A stretch of DNA of 64,000 bases from Colius striatus. Its lineage: Eukaryota > Chordata > Aves > Coliiformes > Coliidae. Below the pieces are notes generated by a model. It was not told the origin of the DNA and did no database searches. It saw only the letters and a program-made list of their open reading frames with translations. The translations under genes were made by a program, and so were the position numbers. Positions 12,601 to 25,980 of the stretch are shown piece after piece (within the stretch, counting starts at the first letter, position 1; each line of letters starts with the position of its first letter). The DNA lies in NCBI RefSeq assembly GCF_028858725.1, contig NC_084772.1, positions 12,283,048 through 12,347,047 on the forward strand, given 5' to 3'.

Positions 12601-15600
12601 TTTGAATGGCTTCAATCTTCCCAGCACAGGGTAAAGATGCCAGTGCCAGCGAAATGCCAAGAGAGAAGTCCATTATGAACAGAAGCCAGGAATTTGTCAG
12701 CCCTTTTTTTTAATTAGTGTTTCATTAGTTAGTACTAATTTAGAAAATGAGTGCCACGATTATCTTGATTAGTACTGGAATGGAGAGGAAGGTGTGGGAT
12801 ATTGAGGGGTGGACTCTAGTGTAAGTGGGTCTGGAGAGCTGCAGGGAAGGAAGATGCAGCTTGGTGACTGCCACAGGGCTGGCTAGGATAGCTGGGTGGT
12901 CTGCTGCTGTCTCTGCAGGGGGAAGCCACTCTCATCACGGCCCCAAGGCAGCGTGCTGCAGCCTGGCAGCCCTTTGCTGTGAGCAGGGAGGTCATGGTGA
13001 ATTGGTGTTCTTACAGAGCATATTGAAGAGACTGGTAGAAGCCTGCTGAGGAGAGTCTTGCTTTTGTGGTGGGGATAGAGGAGCCTGAGCTATTATCATA
13101 GACCTTTTGTTATCATAGACCTGGTGTCCCCTTGCAAGCAAGCACTCTGTCAGCGTGCAGGACAGACACCTTCAGAGACTGTCGTGGCTGCTGCAGAGTG
13201 TCGCTGTGGCATTCTTCATCCCCAGCTTCTACCTGCTGCTATCGAATCCCTCAACCCAGCCCATCTGTGCTCTTGATGCAAACACCAGGATGCTGCCTAA
13301 CTCCCGGGGTGGTAAGTGAATTTGCAATTACCTTTCCCCACTGTGATGCTGCATGATTAGAAAAGAGGGCCAAATCTCTGCACAGGAGCTTGGACACATC
13401 CCCTCCAAAATTTGGGCATGGAAACTTGGCCCTGTGTCTGAGGTGTTCCAGGCATCAAGCAAGGGAGCTGAGCATGAAGCTAGCACCCAGGTACTGATGC
13501 CTGTAGTGTGGTCCAGGCCCCTCCAAGAGACAGAGCTCCTCCAGAGCCACTGAACCAAATCAACTCCCCTTGTGCAAATTTTCCTGTTTTCATCACAAAA
13601 TATCAGAACTAAGAGCTGTTCAGTTGATGCAGCACGTATCTCATGGACTGCTGCAAAGTTCAGTTGAGCTAAGAAATAGCTAGCTGGAAGTAGTGGTCCA
13701 GAGGAAGCAACAATTATGTATCTATTGTCTGATTGCTGCTTTTTTTGCAGCAGGGATGACTCCTTGACATTAGGCCTAAGGAGTCTGCCCGTTAATAGTA
13801 GTTTGAAATGGTCAAGAGGTTACAGCAGTAAGGAATGTTAGTAAAAAATGTCTCTGTGGAGTTTAAACAACCAGTATTTTAGACAGGGCTTGGTGGGTTA
13901 CTGTCCCTGCACAAACAACTAGAATGTGAGAGTCTGGGCTGGGAAATACTTAAACTGTTTGGAAAAACTTGTTTTGTGCAGCTTGAGAGTGTCCCTGGAG
14001 GCTGTGGCCCAATGCCATGACTCCTGGTAAAGGCTGGGCTGCAGTAACAATGAAGCTTTTATAGGGAAGCTGGAGTACAATCAGAAACTTTTCAGTCCCA
14101 AGGGATTATGGGGAGGGGAGTTCCTGGGTTCAAGATGTCTGGCACATTATGCACATTTCCACCAGGATTTGGGGGTGTTCTATGGCATGCAAGGTATGCA
14201 AATTGCTAAATGTGTTTTCAATTTTGCTGTGTTGTGCTGTCTTTGTTGGGTGATCATTTTCTCTCCAGTGTAGCCAGAAGACAAGATGGGTTCATAGCAG
14301 GAGAGGAAAAGTGTATTTGGTCTCACAAGCAGTACTGACCTATGAAGAGCTTGTATTTTTTTTTCTCCAGCATGCTCCTAACTGGGTGGCTGCAGATTAT
14401 TCACTGATTAAACTTCCTCTAGTAAGAAGTGTCCTGAACTGAAAGGCATCTTTGATGCATCACTTCTTACCAAAGCCATGAGAAGTGTGCTTGTAGAAAC
14501 TGTCTTGCTCCTTGTTGCTAGTACTTAACCATAATCATTTACATGCTGTGTGTGGCAGATGTCAGCACGAGGTCCAGCACCTGACCCAAGTATCCACTCT
14601 GTCAGTATGGATAGAGCGTCAGTTCACATTTTCTTTGAAGTCATCACACTGCTGCTAATTCAAGGGCTTTGTTAGAGAAGAAAAGGCATTTCCTATTAGA
14701 TGTAGACTTCTATTACTAATGGTGCTAAGTGATAGGAAAAAAAACAGGTCAGGGTGGGCCCTACAAAGCAAAGAATTTCCCAATAATTTCCCAATTATGG
14801 AAATGTAGTTACCAAGCTGAGACTGCCCAACGATTGTAGGATGCCATGGGTTTTATTGCTGCTGCCTCTTCTTTCTCTGACCCCTCAAGGAGCTAACCAG
14901 TGACAAGGGAACTGGCTTGCTGATGGGGTTCCCCTGCTAGGGCCCCTTGCCCCCCATTTTGTGTATCTTTTCCCTTCATTTGCTGAGGTTTAACCTCAGG
15001 CCTGCCTCCAGTTTGGAAACACTGAATGGCCTTTAATGACAACAGCACAAGCAAAAATCTATAAATGCAGGATTTGTGATTTACATGGGGTTAATTACCA
15101 CAACAAGCATGTTTATCCACTTCTCTAATAAATCTTTAAGACAGCAACAAGTACGAGCTTGACTAGATTCATCCTGTGCATATATTTTTCTTGTAGCTAT
15201 GTTTGCAAATCTGTATGTGCAGGATAGAAAGAGACAAAATATCTCCCATCACTTAGGCAATAGCTCATGAGTTGTGTGCTTTTCTGCCTGTAATGGCATC
15301 AGCAATTACTTCAGATTTGGTGCAAAATAGTCTTTATCATGACTTTTTCTGTCTTGGGTTTTTTTTAAAGGAAATGAGTAGATCATGAATGCATATTAAC
15401 TACAGGAGTGCCATCCATTGCTCTGACTCCTACTTGCCACGGGAGGACTGTGAGATCTGTGTTTGTTTCTGTTAAACTACTAAGACATGTTCTTTATATT
15501 CATGAAGTTAAAAACCTACAGTTGCAGGTGCTGGTGCATGTCCGGGGCCTGTGGTGTGAAGCTGTTCTTCTGCAAGGGTCCTGCCAGGTCTGTTATTTGA

Positions 15601-15744
15601 TAACTATTACTGATGATGGCAAGCTGAAGATTCACACCATCAAATAGAATTAATAGCTTGGTTTCATCAGCCTGATTTACAGAAGAGGTGACTGATGTAA
15701 AGAGGTGACCAGTGGCTTTGGGAGCCTCTAGTTTTTGGTGATGA

Positions 15745-15823
15745 ATCACTAGAATAACTTTATGGAGACCAGTATTACTAAACACTTTTGAGGTCTCTTC
15801 CAACCCTTAAGATTCCATGATTC
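15745..15823 (+). mobile_element. CR1 LINE 3' end fragment
   Basis: It ends GAGGTCTCTTCCAACCCTTA and GATTCCATGATTC, which is the standard CR1 3' terminus (GAGGTCCCTTCCAACCC...ATTCTATGATTC) in plus orientation. The upstream boundary is vague; only the tail is clear. Confidence 0.75.
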
Positions 15824-16911
15824 AGTTGCATTCTGATATGCACAAGTTGCAAAAAGGTTTTCTCCAGCTGTTGATTCATTTTAGCTTTAGCTGCCTTCTA
15901 GGTTTTCAGTGTCCACCAGTGTGTAGGGTTGAGTGGAGTGTCTCTGATTTGCTAGAAAGGCATTTGCAATGGCTCAGTGCTGTTTGGGACAGGGCCTCTC
16001 ACCATTCCTTAGGAATTTGTATCAGGCAGAACATTTCGTACCATGAAGAAGATTTTGTCACCTTGATTTGAAGGAAGTTGTTTGTGTTAATGCTTAAAGG
16101 TAACGTGAGACGAGGCAAGCTCTTTACTTTAGAACATGTGTTGTGCCAGTGATGTACACAGTACAGTAACAAACAAAGGGTCCACTGTGGTATTTACACT
16201 CACCACAAATGCATTTGCAAAACAGGATTATTTGCCATCCAATAAATGAGTCCTGCTTTTAGGCAGAACCCCTATGTGTTCAGTGGAGTACGCTCCTCAA
16301 TGTTTCTTACCATTTATCAACCCAGTGCATTCCTCCCCATTTTTTTTAATGCCTTCCATTAATAGTTAAGAAAAACCTAGGGAAAACAAACACTCTATTC
16401 CTGATTGTTTATTCATCAGTCTCTTAGGAACCATAATTACGTCTCCCAGGAATTGTGTGTTTTATCATACTGTATATCTTAAAGAGCCACTTTAGGTAAA
16501 ATAACAAGGAGTGCCTTATGAAGGAAAATTGGATTCATTTTAAGACTTTTTTAACCCTCCAAAGAATGGCTCTTTGTTTACTTCTTTACTGCATGTGGCA
16601 ACTTGCCCAAGTAAATACTATGCTGTATAAATACCAGAGATTGGTATTTATGATATTACATAAACATACTCTGAATAATGACTCATTGTTGCAGTGAAGA
16701 AGAACACAAGCAATATACATTGCAGTTGATGCATTAGTTCTCATCACTGTATTAAGTGGCACTGAAGTATTGTAGTACAAAATGATACTGAGATCTCAGA
16801 GGAAAAGTCCTATAGTATTGTTTAGCACATCTGAATTTACTAAACAAAACAGAAAACAGCCAAAACAGGAATGTGATGAGAATAAGAAACACAGCAGGTT
16901 AGTCAATCAAT

Positions 16912-16930
16912 ATTCCTCAATATGAGGAAT
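16912..16930. repeat. Perfect 8-base inverted repeat with 3-base loop
   Basis: ATTCCTCA, ATA, TGAGGAAT. Short; it may be chance. Confidence 0.6.
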
Positions 16931-18261
16931 CAGTGGGTACATTTAGAGGTTGATTGGCAAAAGGTTTATTGCTCTTCAAAGTAAAATATCATCCAGCACA
17001 TTCATGCTGCTGCTAGAAGGAGCTGAGTCCTCAGGGTTCACACTCCTGGCCTGCAGTGATACTCGGGTCCACTTGTGGCAACAGGATGCTGATACCAGTT
17101 TTTCACTCATGGAGCCATGCTTTTAACTGACTTTATTTCTCAGAGTTGTAGTTCATCCAGCTACAGTTTGATTAAACCTCTACCTTCATTTCAACAATAT
17201 TCTGTGTGTGCAAGGACTTGTGTGAACAAAGACGCTTCTGTGCCACATTTTGCATTACTGCCAAATGATGGCTCACCTGCTGCATGGGATTCAGATCTGA
17301 GAAATCAAAATCCCAAGGGGAACATGTGTATGCCAAACCTTATCTTTTAAAGCCAGTGGGCTATTAATGAACTTTATGTTTCAAGTCCCTGGCTGTAATC
17401 TATCTTGTCCAAACAGCAAAAATAAAATCCACTCAAATCCTCAAAGGGCCGCTGGAGCAGCGCTTTAAAAAGAACGATGCAAAGTGTCACCCTCAATACT
17501 GCACTAGCTTAACAGGGTGGGTTTTTTTAGAAATTCCCTGCTTTCCCTGAAGCAGCCCCAGCCCTTCAGGAGCAGCAAGGAAATCCCAAATGCAGACCAT
17601 GTCCACAAAGCAGGGGGTTGATCCTCCTAAAATGCAGAAGTTTGGGGGTGCTCTATGCTGGGTGCACCCTACTTCATGAGTGCAGGTTAGCGTGTTGTGA
17701 TAGAAGGGTGGCTCCTGTTTGCTGTGGTTTATTGTCAGCAGAAGACATTTCCTTCCTAGGTGTGAATAAAGGCAGGAATTGAGGAGTACCCCTTCTTTCC
17801 TCCGCCTCTCTCACCTGAGAAGATAGCACTGGATGTTCTTAGCAGCCTCGCAAAGTTCATGGGCTTGTAGAAACCTCTGCACTACCACATGGTTAGTAGC
17901 TGTTTATTGTGGTTATTAAACTGTATCTTATTCCTCTAATTTTTGCAAGTTCCTGGTTTTACTTCTTTAGTCAGAACCCACGATATTTAGGCAGACCTGT
18001 GTTTTGATGTTGTCCTGGGTGCCATCTGCTATTCCATTTTGAATGCAAGATCTTACTGGATGAATGGAACACTCCTTGACTTTTTCTTCCTTGCTGTTCA
18101 CAGTTTTTGCTCAGAATAGGAGGAAACACAGATGATGGGAGAATGGAAGGCTGCTAGTCTGCAAAGAGAAAAGTTTAGAGGATATATCCTGGGCCAGGAC
18201 CCAAATGTGTGGCACTAGTTTGCTGAGGCTCTGCTAGCAAACGTGGGAATGACTGTGATGC

Positions 18262-18420
18262 TGTTGTGGTTTATGCCCAGTTGGCTACTACCACACAGCC
18301 ACTCACTCCCCACCACCTACTCTCCACTCCTGTGTGATGGTGAAGGCCCCAGCAACACGGGAGGAGAACAGATTGAGACAAGGGCAGGGAGAGCTCGCTG
18401 CCAATTATGGTTCTTATTTC
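18262..18420 (-). mobile_element. Endogenous retrovirus LTR fragment
   Basis: Plus-strand blocks TGTTGTGGTTTATGCCCAGT, CCACACAGCCACTCACTCCC and GACAAGGGCAGGGAGAGCTC match a very common bird LTR in reverse orientation. The other end of the LTR is not recognisable; it may continue, decayed, to about 18650. No viral coding sequence is next to it. Old copy, broken. Confidence 0.65.
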
Positions 18421-19879
18421 CTAATTTTCCAGAAGAATAATGGAGCAGTAATGTTCATCAGCAAAGAGGAGAGAACAAGAAATATGGTCAAATTTCAAAG
18501 TCAGTCACAGCTTTATTTATTATTAAATTGCTGGCAGTGCCCAAAGCCTCCAGTTTTATGGTATTTGATGCTCTTCAGACATGTGCTGGTATATCATGCT
18601 GAAACATTGCTGCTTTATTTGGATTTTGAAGCCATGCCTCACTACTAGTTATCTCAAAACACGTATTGAAACCTGTCCTGGGCAGCTTTAACCTGAATTC
18701 TTTCCTTATGTTGTTTGAGGTCTACCATTCTCTCTTCCTGGGAGCCTGGGACATGAGATGGCAGACTAAGGTCAGCATCAAAGCATGATAACAAGCGAGC
18801 CTCATCCAAGCCCCACAGAATTCAGTGGGAAGGCTTGACTGGACAGCTGTGGTTTTGACTCAGGCCCAGAGATACTAGAAAATAACAAAGACGCCAAAAA
18901 GAAATAGCTTGGTCAGCTTTGGGGCTTATTCCTTCTGTCTTTTAAAAAGAATAAATATATGGGGTTAGTTATGAATTTCTCTGGTTGGTTGTGCTCCCAG
19001 TCAGCTGTGTCATAGCAGTGTGCTGTGTGATCAAAGCAGAGCAATTCTGAGCTTATAGGTTTAGAGATCCTTTTTCAGTATTGAAAGGAACAGCATTGCA
19101 AGGAACTGTGAGTCACCAATTTTTTCTCTAGTACGCATAAAAGCGTTCAGACACTTTGCATAAGCACAAGGATCATGCTGACAAAGAATGATAGCACTGC
19201 CTAAGCAGTTAAGCTGGGTTTTTATGCATTTAAATGTATGTGGATCAAGATATATTTTGTGTGATCTAAAGCTACTGCCAAACCTCTGATTAGTTTGTAA
19301 ATCTTATTGTGTCTTGTCTCATTCTTTTGTTCCACACAAGAGGATGCAGACACAATTGCACTGACAATTGCTTTGAGAACAACAGTGTTCTGTAGCACCT
19401 CTCAAGGAAGAAAACTGGCAAGAGACTCCATTTCATTGCTTTATTTCTGCATGAGTAAACTGCACACCCATGATCTCAGGGCTCCCTGTAGAAATACACA
19501 AGAAAAATACTGTGGGCCTACTCCACAGGCAGCACTTACAAATCATGTTAGGTTTGATGCTTTTCAGAAGTTCATCTATCTAAACAAGGCAATTATGTTT
19601 TGGCTCCTTCCCCTACTATTGCTGCACAAGTGAGTACCCACACTATTGCAGAAGGTAGAGAAGGATGAGGCAAACCCAGCCTTCAGTATAACATTGGTTG
19701 AAGTGTCTTGGAAAAAGATCTTATAACTGGCAGATGATATCGCAGCCATTCAGTGGTGCTGCTTCCTCCTGCCACTCCCCACGTGTGCAAACAAAGCGAA
19801 GTTTATCTCCCCATTTCAGCCATTGTTGTTTGTACAATGATTGACATTTTGCAGATAGCTTTATCTATTATTTTTCAAA

Positions 19880-19955
19880 GACCTTTTCTATTATTTTTAT
19901 TGATCAGAAAGCAAAAAGATAAATAAATTTGCAAAGCAGACAAGGTCAAGTGTTA
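19880..19955 (-). mobile_element. Possible MIR/CORE-SINE-like relic
   Basis: CTATTATTTTTATTGATCAG, then AAAGATAAATAAATTTGCAA and CAAGGTCAAG, has the order of the 'ATTATCCCCATTTTACAGAT ... AAGTGACTTGCCCAAGGTCA' blocks, but most positions are changed. Confidence 0.25.
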
Positions 19956-20945
19956 ACTAAAGTTGTTTGGCATGTGGGAAGTTGATATTCAGTTGCCAAA
20001 GTGAGACAGTCATCTCTTTTCTTGGCCAGTTCAGTGTCAGATCTTTTGGGGTCCTGAAAAATATAACTGCTGTGCAGAAGAAGTGTCTGCCCTGCATCTC
20101 AGCTATCCTGAGGGGTAAGGATGCTGTGGAGTGAGGTTTCTCTACTCCACAGATAATGTTTGTTTGTGAAATGTTTTCAGATTCTCAAATCAATGGGATG
20201 TATGGACCACATCCATAAATATACTACATTAAGCCAAGAGATTTGGCTACAGATGTGTAGACTGGAAAAAAAGAAGCAAAATTATTTCATTGGACTTTGT
20301 GCAGTTCTGTACAGTACTAAACCTCATTAAAACTTACATTTTAACTCTCTAGTTCAGTAAGTCACTAGCAAGGCACACACTCTGCCAGCACTTACAGTGT
20401 CACCAGAGCAGCTGAGAACCAGACAGAAAGTGGTAGCTGCTGGTAAGTCAGATGGCACATATGAAAATGGGCTCAAATAGAATCCTTACCCAAGCACATG
20501 GCGACTACATCTTTCTTGCCTCCTGCCTCAAGAGTTAGAGGGCAGGAGCATCACCGTTGCTGCTACCCACTGCCTGAGAGCAAGGAGGGCCAGGCATGGC
20601 ACCATTCAACATTTAGCTTTTGTAGTCACACAGTTGTCACCTGCCCTGTGCCAGCTGGGACAGGAGCCACTGAACCACAAGCACTTTCATACTCACTACA
20701 CCCCTATTTTAGCTGGTCTCCTCCATCCAGCAGCCCAGGGTGCCCCATCCACTTCAGCTCACTGGGAACACTTGGCCTTGGCTTCACATTTCTATGGTCA
20801 CTTGACTCCTTTTCTTTCAGGCAGATGTCTTCTTCGATCTGGGGATTAAAGTGTCTTAGACTGACTGTCAGTGAAAGACAAAATCACAACAGAAGCTCTC
20901 TGAGAAAAGGCAGACTGAGGACTATATTACCTGCTGTATATGTAC

Positions 20946-20962
20946 ATATATATATATATATA
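20946..20962. repeat. (AT)8 microsatellite
   Basis: Uninterrupted AT dinucleotides. Confidence 0.9.
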
Positions 20963-21740
20963 AAAATAATCTTTCCCTGGCATTCCTTCTAACTGCTAGG
21001 TTGTGGTAGGATTGTGCTCTTGAGTTTCTGAATAGGAATAGGCTTAAAAAATTGCTTTTGCACCCAGTGCGGTACATACTGTCCTTTGTGATGCAGGTGT
21101 CTGTGAAATGGCTTACGTATGCTTTAGCATAAGACCAAATAAAGGTATATGACTGTATGCTTTCTCACTCCACAGAAGCTTCTGTTGCTCTGCACCATTC
21201 AGGATTTGCCCCATCTCTGTGATGCATCTCACCTGTCCAACTTCAACCCATGGTAAGAAATTTACTGAACATTACCTGGAGAAAAGCTTAGTACCAGTGC
21301 AAAAGGTACTCTGTAGCTCTATATGAGCTGTGGTGTCAGGGATGCCTGGGAGCAGTCATTGCTGGATAATAAACTACAGCAACAGCCTGTATTCCCCCAT
21401 AGTGGGTACAGTTGAGAGTGCTAAAAAAACCAGAACCTACAGCCTGTCAACAGCTGCTCAGTAGTTAGATGCTACACCATGCAATGGCACAAGAGTCAGT
21501 GAATTTAAGGATAACACATTTAGTGTACTTAGGTGTGTTACCCACAGAATATTTTATTTTAAATCACTAGTAAAGAAGAGTTTATTTTAGAAGAAAAAGT
21601 AAATCTTATGTTCTTGTTAGATATCTAGTTGAAGCACTAGTCATTCCTACTCACTGAAGAAGTCAACTGATTTTTTCCTATCTGCAAATGCTCTAAACCC
21701 AACCTGTGATCTGAAGAAAACAGGCAGTGTATTTACTTTC

Positions 21741-21786
21741 ATTTGCATCTGTGTGCTAATAAAGATTCCGCAATTGGATTTTATCT
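21741..21786. promoter_or_regulatory. Second candidate distal enhancer core (octamer, E-box, C/EBP, GATA)
   Basis: ATTTGCAT (21741-21748) overlaps CATCTG (21746-21751, the inverse of CAGATG). Next come TTCCGCAAT (21766-21774, a full C/EBP match) and TTATCT (21781-21786, inverse GATA). It lies about 42 kb downstream of the expected CEBPA start, numerically the same offset as the human +42 kb enhancer. No clear ETS core lies inside the cluster, which makes it a weaker match in content than 39826-39911. Confidence 0.3.
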
Positions 21787-22599
21787 GCCAGGGTGATTAA
21801 TGGCATTGCTGCATGAGTGCAAGTAGAATTCAGGTCCATCTCCCATCTCTGCTTTTGACTCTCCATATAGTAAAGGGGTTTGGATTTGTTTTGTTTTAAA
21901 GCAAATGGGCTCTCAGCAGGTGTGCAACTTTGACTTGAAACTGGGTCTGTTGATCAAATTCCATTTTATACCACTTTACTCCTGTAACCTTCACTACCTT
22001 TTTTAAGAAAACAGAGATCAACCTCCTTGATGTCAGAGACGTGTCAGAGACTAGAAGTGTGATAGCTGCTTTCCTGCAACCACAGGCATCCAACTAGTAT
22101 TATTTATGTACCATCGACAATGGGACATGCTCAGACTTGAAGGACTAGTGCTGACCTTCCCTTGCTAATCATTTATACACTCCTTGTTTTGAGTGCTCCA
22201 CCTTAAGGTTTCTCATGACTCACTTTCTCTCTGGAGTGAACAAATAAATCCCAAAGGACTCTGTACACTTCCAAGTGTGTAACCTGTCCCCTCATACTCT
22301 CCTTGTTCTCAGCACCTGAAGCTCTCCAGGTAGTAGTGTTCTTCATTGTGCTGTGACCTCAGAACCGTATGGCTGAGAGCTGAGAGGATGGTGGTAGTCA
22401 GGTTGCTTTAGGCCTCCCCTGCTGAATGTCACCCCAGCACTCTCAAGGGTACTATAAGGAGGGGATGAAGCTCCTTTGCTTTCTGGAGACAGGGAAGTTG
22501 GACATTTGTACCTCACTCTCCAAAGAGGGAACCTCAAATGTTGAGATGGGTGCCTTGACCGTAGTCAAAGGCTGTTTGAAGCAAAATGAAATCTGATTA

Positions 22600-22830
22600 T
22601 ATTTCATAGAGCTGTATCTATATTATAATATTTAGCATACAGGATATCTGTATCAAATATCTGCAATACAGTGTATGTTATAGTGTTCTATATTTACAGT
22701 TCTACCTTAGATGTATGTTCTGTATTATATTCTGCAATATATGTGTGAATACCTATATGTATGCCATATCCATGCAGATGTATGTACATGTATGTGTGTG
22801 TGTTTATAAACACATATGCAGTTTTTAAAC
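22600..22830. repeat. AT-rich low-complexity stretch with TATG/TGTA units
   Basis: Dominated by ATAT, TGTATG and TATTATA words, with a short (TG)n near 22792-22802. It may be a decayed microsatellite. Confidence 0.6.
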
Positions 22831-25314
22831 CATTTTTGCTGAGAGCAAAAATGACTGAGAGCTCATGGCTGAGAGCTCTTAAGGTGATCCACTGCATGGA
22901 CACTTGCAGACTTTATCTGAAGGGCACAGTAAGTTAAGGAGACCTATTTCAGGGATGTTCGGATCAAAAGTACTCATGCTTGACACTCAGGTGCTGAGGC
23001 TGCTGCTGACAACTCTTTCCCTCTCTGTACTAACAGGTCCATATGCTAAGCATGGCTGCTAGTGCTGACATCCTCACTTCCCTTGCCCAGCTTCTGGGAG
23101 AAATAAGCAGTAAATGGTTGCTGACGTTCTGAACGTACGATGAGTGTACAAGGGTGAGTATAATGAATCCTACAAATGTTATGGAATACAGTGATAAAGT
23201 ACCAATACTGTCATCAGTAAAACATGCAACAGTTCAGACACAAGTCCATGAGCTTAAGAAACTTAGTAGAAGCAGAGATGAGAGGACACAGGTACAAGAG
23301 AGTACAAGGAAATACCATCTTGCCTCTGTCCTTTCCTTGTGTAGCTCTTCCCTAAGAGTCACTGCAGGGGAGTGGAGTGGGTGGGAAGGATCTCCGCACT
23401 GAAGATTTTCAGGGAGCTCTGGAAAGAGCTGGATTACCCTGCGGCTGGGTTTTCTTGGCTGTGGGGTCAGAGGTGGAGGGAAGGGAGGAACATCTTTTGT
23501 CTCATGTTCAGCAGCGGCTGGGGGACCAGAGCTTAATTGTAGGGGCTTGGGATAGGCCAGCAAGGGTCGGGGCACATCAAAATGTCATCAGAAAGAAGGA
23601 GGGAGGCTCAATGTAACACACTAAGAGTGTTACTGCCCTAATGGTCCCTGGTCGAGACACATCTAATGGAGCTTCACCACAGCAGGTCACAGGGGAGCAA
23701 TGTTAGAAGTAGGGCACTATGGGTTGGTCCAGTGTGAGGGAGTAACTTAAACTGCAGGGCTATGATGCACAGAAGGATGTGGTTCTCTTCATTCCTTCCC
23801 CTTGTCCCATTGTTTTCTTCCCAAGTGCACGCAAAATCTTCCTCTGCCCCTCCCTTCCAGCTCAGCTTTTCTCCTCTCTTTGCCTTTTTGTCTTTTCCCT
23901 GTCACAGAGCCAAGCTCACCCATATATATACCCATACCCACTGAAGCAAGGACTTCCCCACATTGAGTTAAATTTGCCTTCTTTTGGCTATTTCTCCCTA
24001 TCTGGGACCCATATGTCAAGCAAGACAATTGTAAATGGCGTGAGTTCATTACTTTGGCATGGGGCAGCAGGAGGCAGGGCCAGGACTGAGTTCTTCAGAA
24101 AAGGTTGTATTTCACAGCTGTGCCCATTAGTTGTGCTGAGGAAACTCATTTTTGTGAATTTCCAGAGCCCAGTCTGACCCCAAAGCTGTACATGGGAGCC
24201 CAGCTTAGGGGTCTCCTCCCTATGAGATGGGAGGTGCAGGAAGGGCTGGGAGCTGTGGGCACGCAGCACATGGTGCCTGCCCAGGCCACAAAGGACAGGA
24301 CCTGTCCTGCCGTCGGCTTTTAGAGCCAAACTCTCCCTGGCTTCAGAGGACGCTTTAGGTGTGCGTAAGGAACAGTGGCAAGGTCAGGGCTAGATTGCTT
24401 CACATCACCAAAATATGAATTCATACATTCATCCTAGAGCAAGGCTTGTGCAACAGGACAAAATGGAATAACATGAAAGCTGGGAGCACAGCGGTTGCAG
24501 CATCACAGGAGAAAATACCCCAGCAGCCCCACAGGAAGGTGACGCTGAATCTCCTGTCACAGTAAGGAGGGTTTTTCTTTTTACCACAGACATGACCTTA
24601 AAGCCTTCCTTTGCTTGCTAAAGGTGCCACCTCTGACACTGAGAGGTGCGGTGCAGTAGAACTACGTCTTTTAATGGAAGTTCCCTGGCGACATGCCAGT
24701 ACTTTGCAAACAGATAAATTTATGGTCTTTCAGGTACAAACAGGCATGATTTGTGATCCAGAGGAGGATGCAGTCCTTTCCATTCATTCTCTCTGGCCCC
24801 ATCTAAGCCTTCCAAAGCATCTGTGAACGTGGCCCAGCGATGTTATCTTCCCAGGCAGGTAAACAATATTTCTATTCCACATTACTTAAGTAACTTCACC
24901 AAAGAAATGAGTAAAATCCCCACAAGAACAGGCTATTACTAATTCTGCAAAATACTAGGCTGACTTCACTGGTATAACTCAAAAAGTCCAGCAACCATAA
25001 GACTTGTTCAAAGCTCTGCTGCTGAATCTGTGTTAGTGACTCCAATTTAAAACATCGTAAACTCTGAGCAGTTTGTAAACTGGGGAAAAAAATCCCTCTC
25101 TCCAAATTTGAATGATATTTTCCCATGGTGATCTTGCACCTTTTCCAGTGGTGTTCCCCCTGGAAAAGGACCTGATTCCAAGTTCCTGTGTTGTGCTGAA
25201 AAAAAAATCCATATCTGCAGACAAGTGCAGGCAGCCCTGAAGCTGCTTTGCTGCGGCTCAGCCGGCTCCTCAGCCGCCCTGTGCAGCACCTGAGTCGTGG
25301 CACGTACCCTCGCT

Positions 25315-25398
25315 AACACCAGGCAACTGAGCTAACTTCTGTCTCACCAACACCAGGCAATTGGACTAACTTCTGTCTCACCAGCACCAGGCAACTGG
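25315..25398. repeat. 34-base minisatellite, 2.5 copies
   Basis: The unit begins AACACCAGGCAACTGAGCTA and ends ACTTCTGTCTCACC. Copies lie at 25315-25348 and 25349-25382, with a partial copy at 25383-25398; the copies differ by few bases. Confidence 0.9.
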
Positions 25399-25924
25399 GG
25401 AACGGCACTTTTTCAGAGCCCTCCTTGGGTCTGACAGTGAAGAGTGTGACTGCTCTATGCTCGAGGCACACGTGACAGCATGACCGTGCTCTCGTGTGCA
25501 GAGCCAGCTGCCCTCTGCGTTGCTATATTAAAAACCCCTTAAAATTAAAGGCACAATATATGTCCAGCAACAGCCCCAAGGTGCACTGGAACAGATGTGC
25601 CAAGCACAGTGATTTATAAGGAAGCAGCAATTTGTAACCCTGTTGTTTTGGTTGTTTTCTGTCAGTGAGCTCAGAGAGAAGCATTTCTGGCATTATCATT
25701 GTGGCATTATTTCTCAGGGACTGTAAACAGGGGAGAGCTTTTCATGTATGTTCAGCTACTATCTAGGTAGCTGGTTTTTTTCCTGTAGTAATAACAACAA
25801 ACCTCTGTGGATCAGAGGGGGAGATGCAGAAACTGCTGTATGCAAGAATGTTTATGAAGTCTTGTGCTTTGCTGTTTCTCTCCCTGCCTGGTAATGTACT
25901 GTATGGGTTTGTTGCTTCCTCCAG

Positions 25925-25980
25925 TTGAGGATCTCAAAATGCTTTGTAGACCAGATTGGAAGGGAGCAGTAATATTTTCA
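25925..25980 (-). mobile_element. MIR/CORE-SINE-like relic, 3' part
   Basis: TTGAGGATCTCAAAATGCTT, then TGTAGACCAG, matches the 'GAGGATCTCAAAGCACTTTA' block of old amniote SINEs in reverse complement. A short fragment. Confidence 0.5.

Larger units (their letters stand above)
8458..18261. other. Intergenic, repeat-poor
   Basis: It contains one SINE relic, one CR1 tail and a short inverted repeat (listed). GC-richer patches at 11590-12200 and 12820-13300 carry overlapping short frames on both strands with no domain. The rest is ordinary mixed composition with runs of T or A. No gene supported. Confidence 0.6.

Noticed and set aside
16912-16930. Hairpin as a small RNA precursor
   Set aside because: An 8-base stem is far too short for a microRNA precursor.
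20498-20992. 164-residue open frame
   Set aside because: Ser/Pro-rich without motifs and ending in a (TA)n microsatellite; no splice or homology support.
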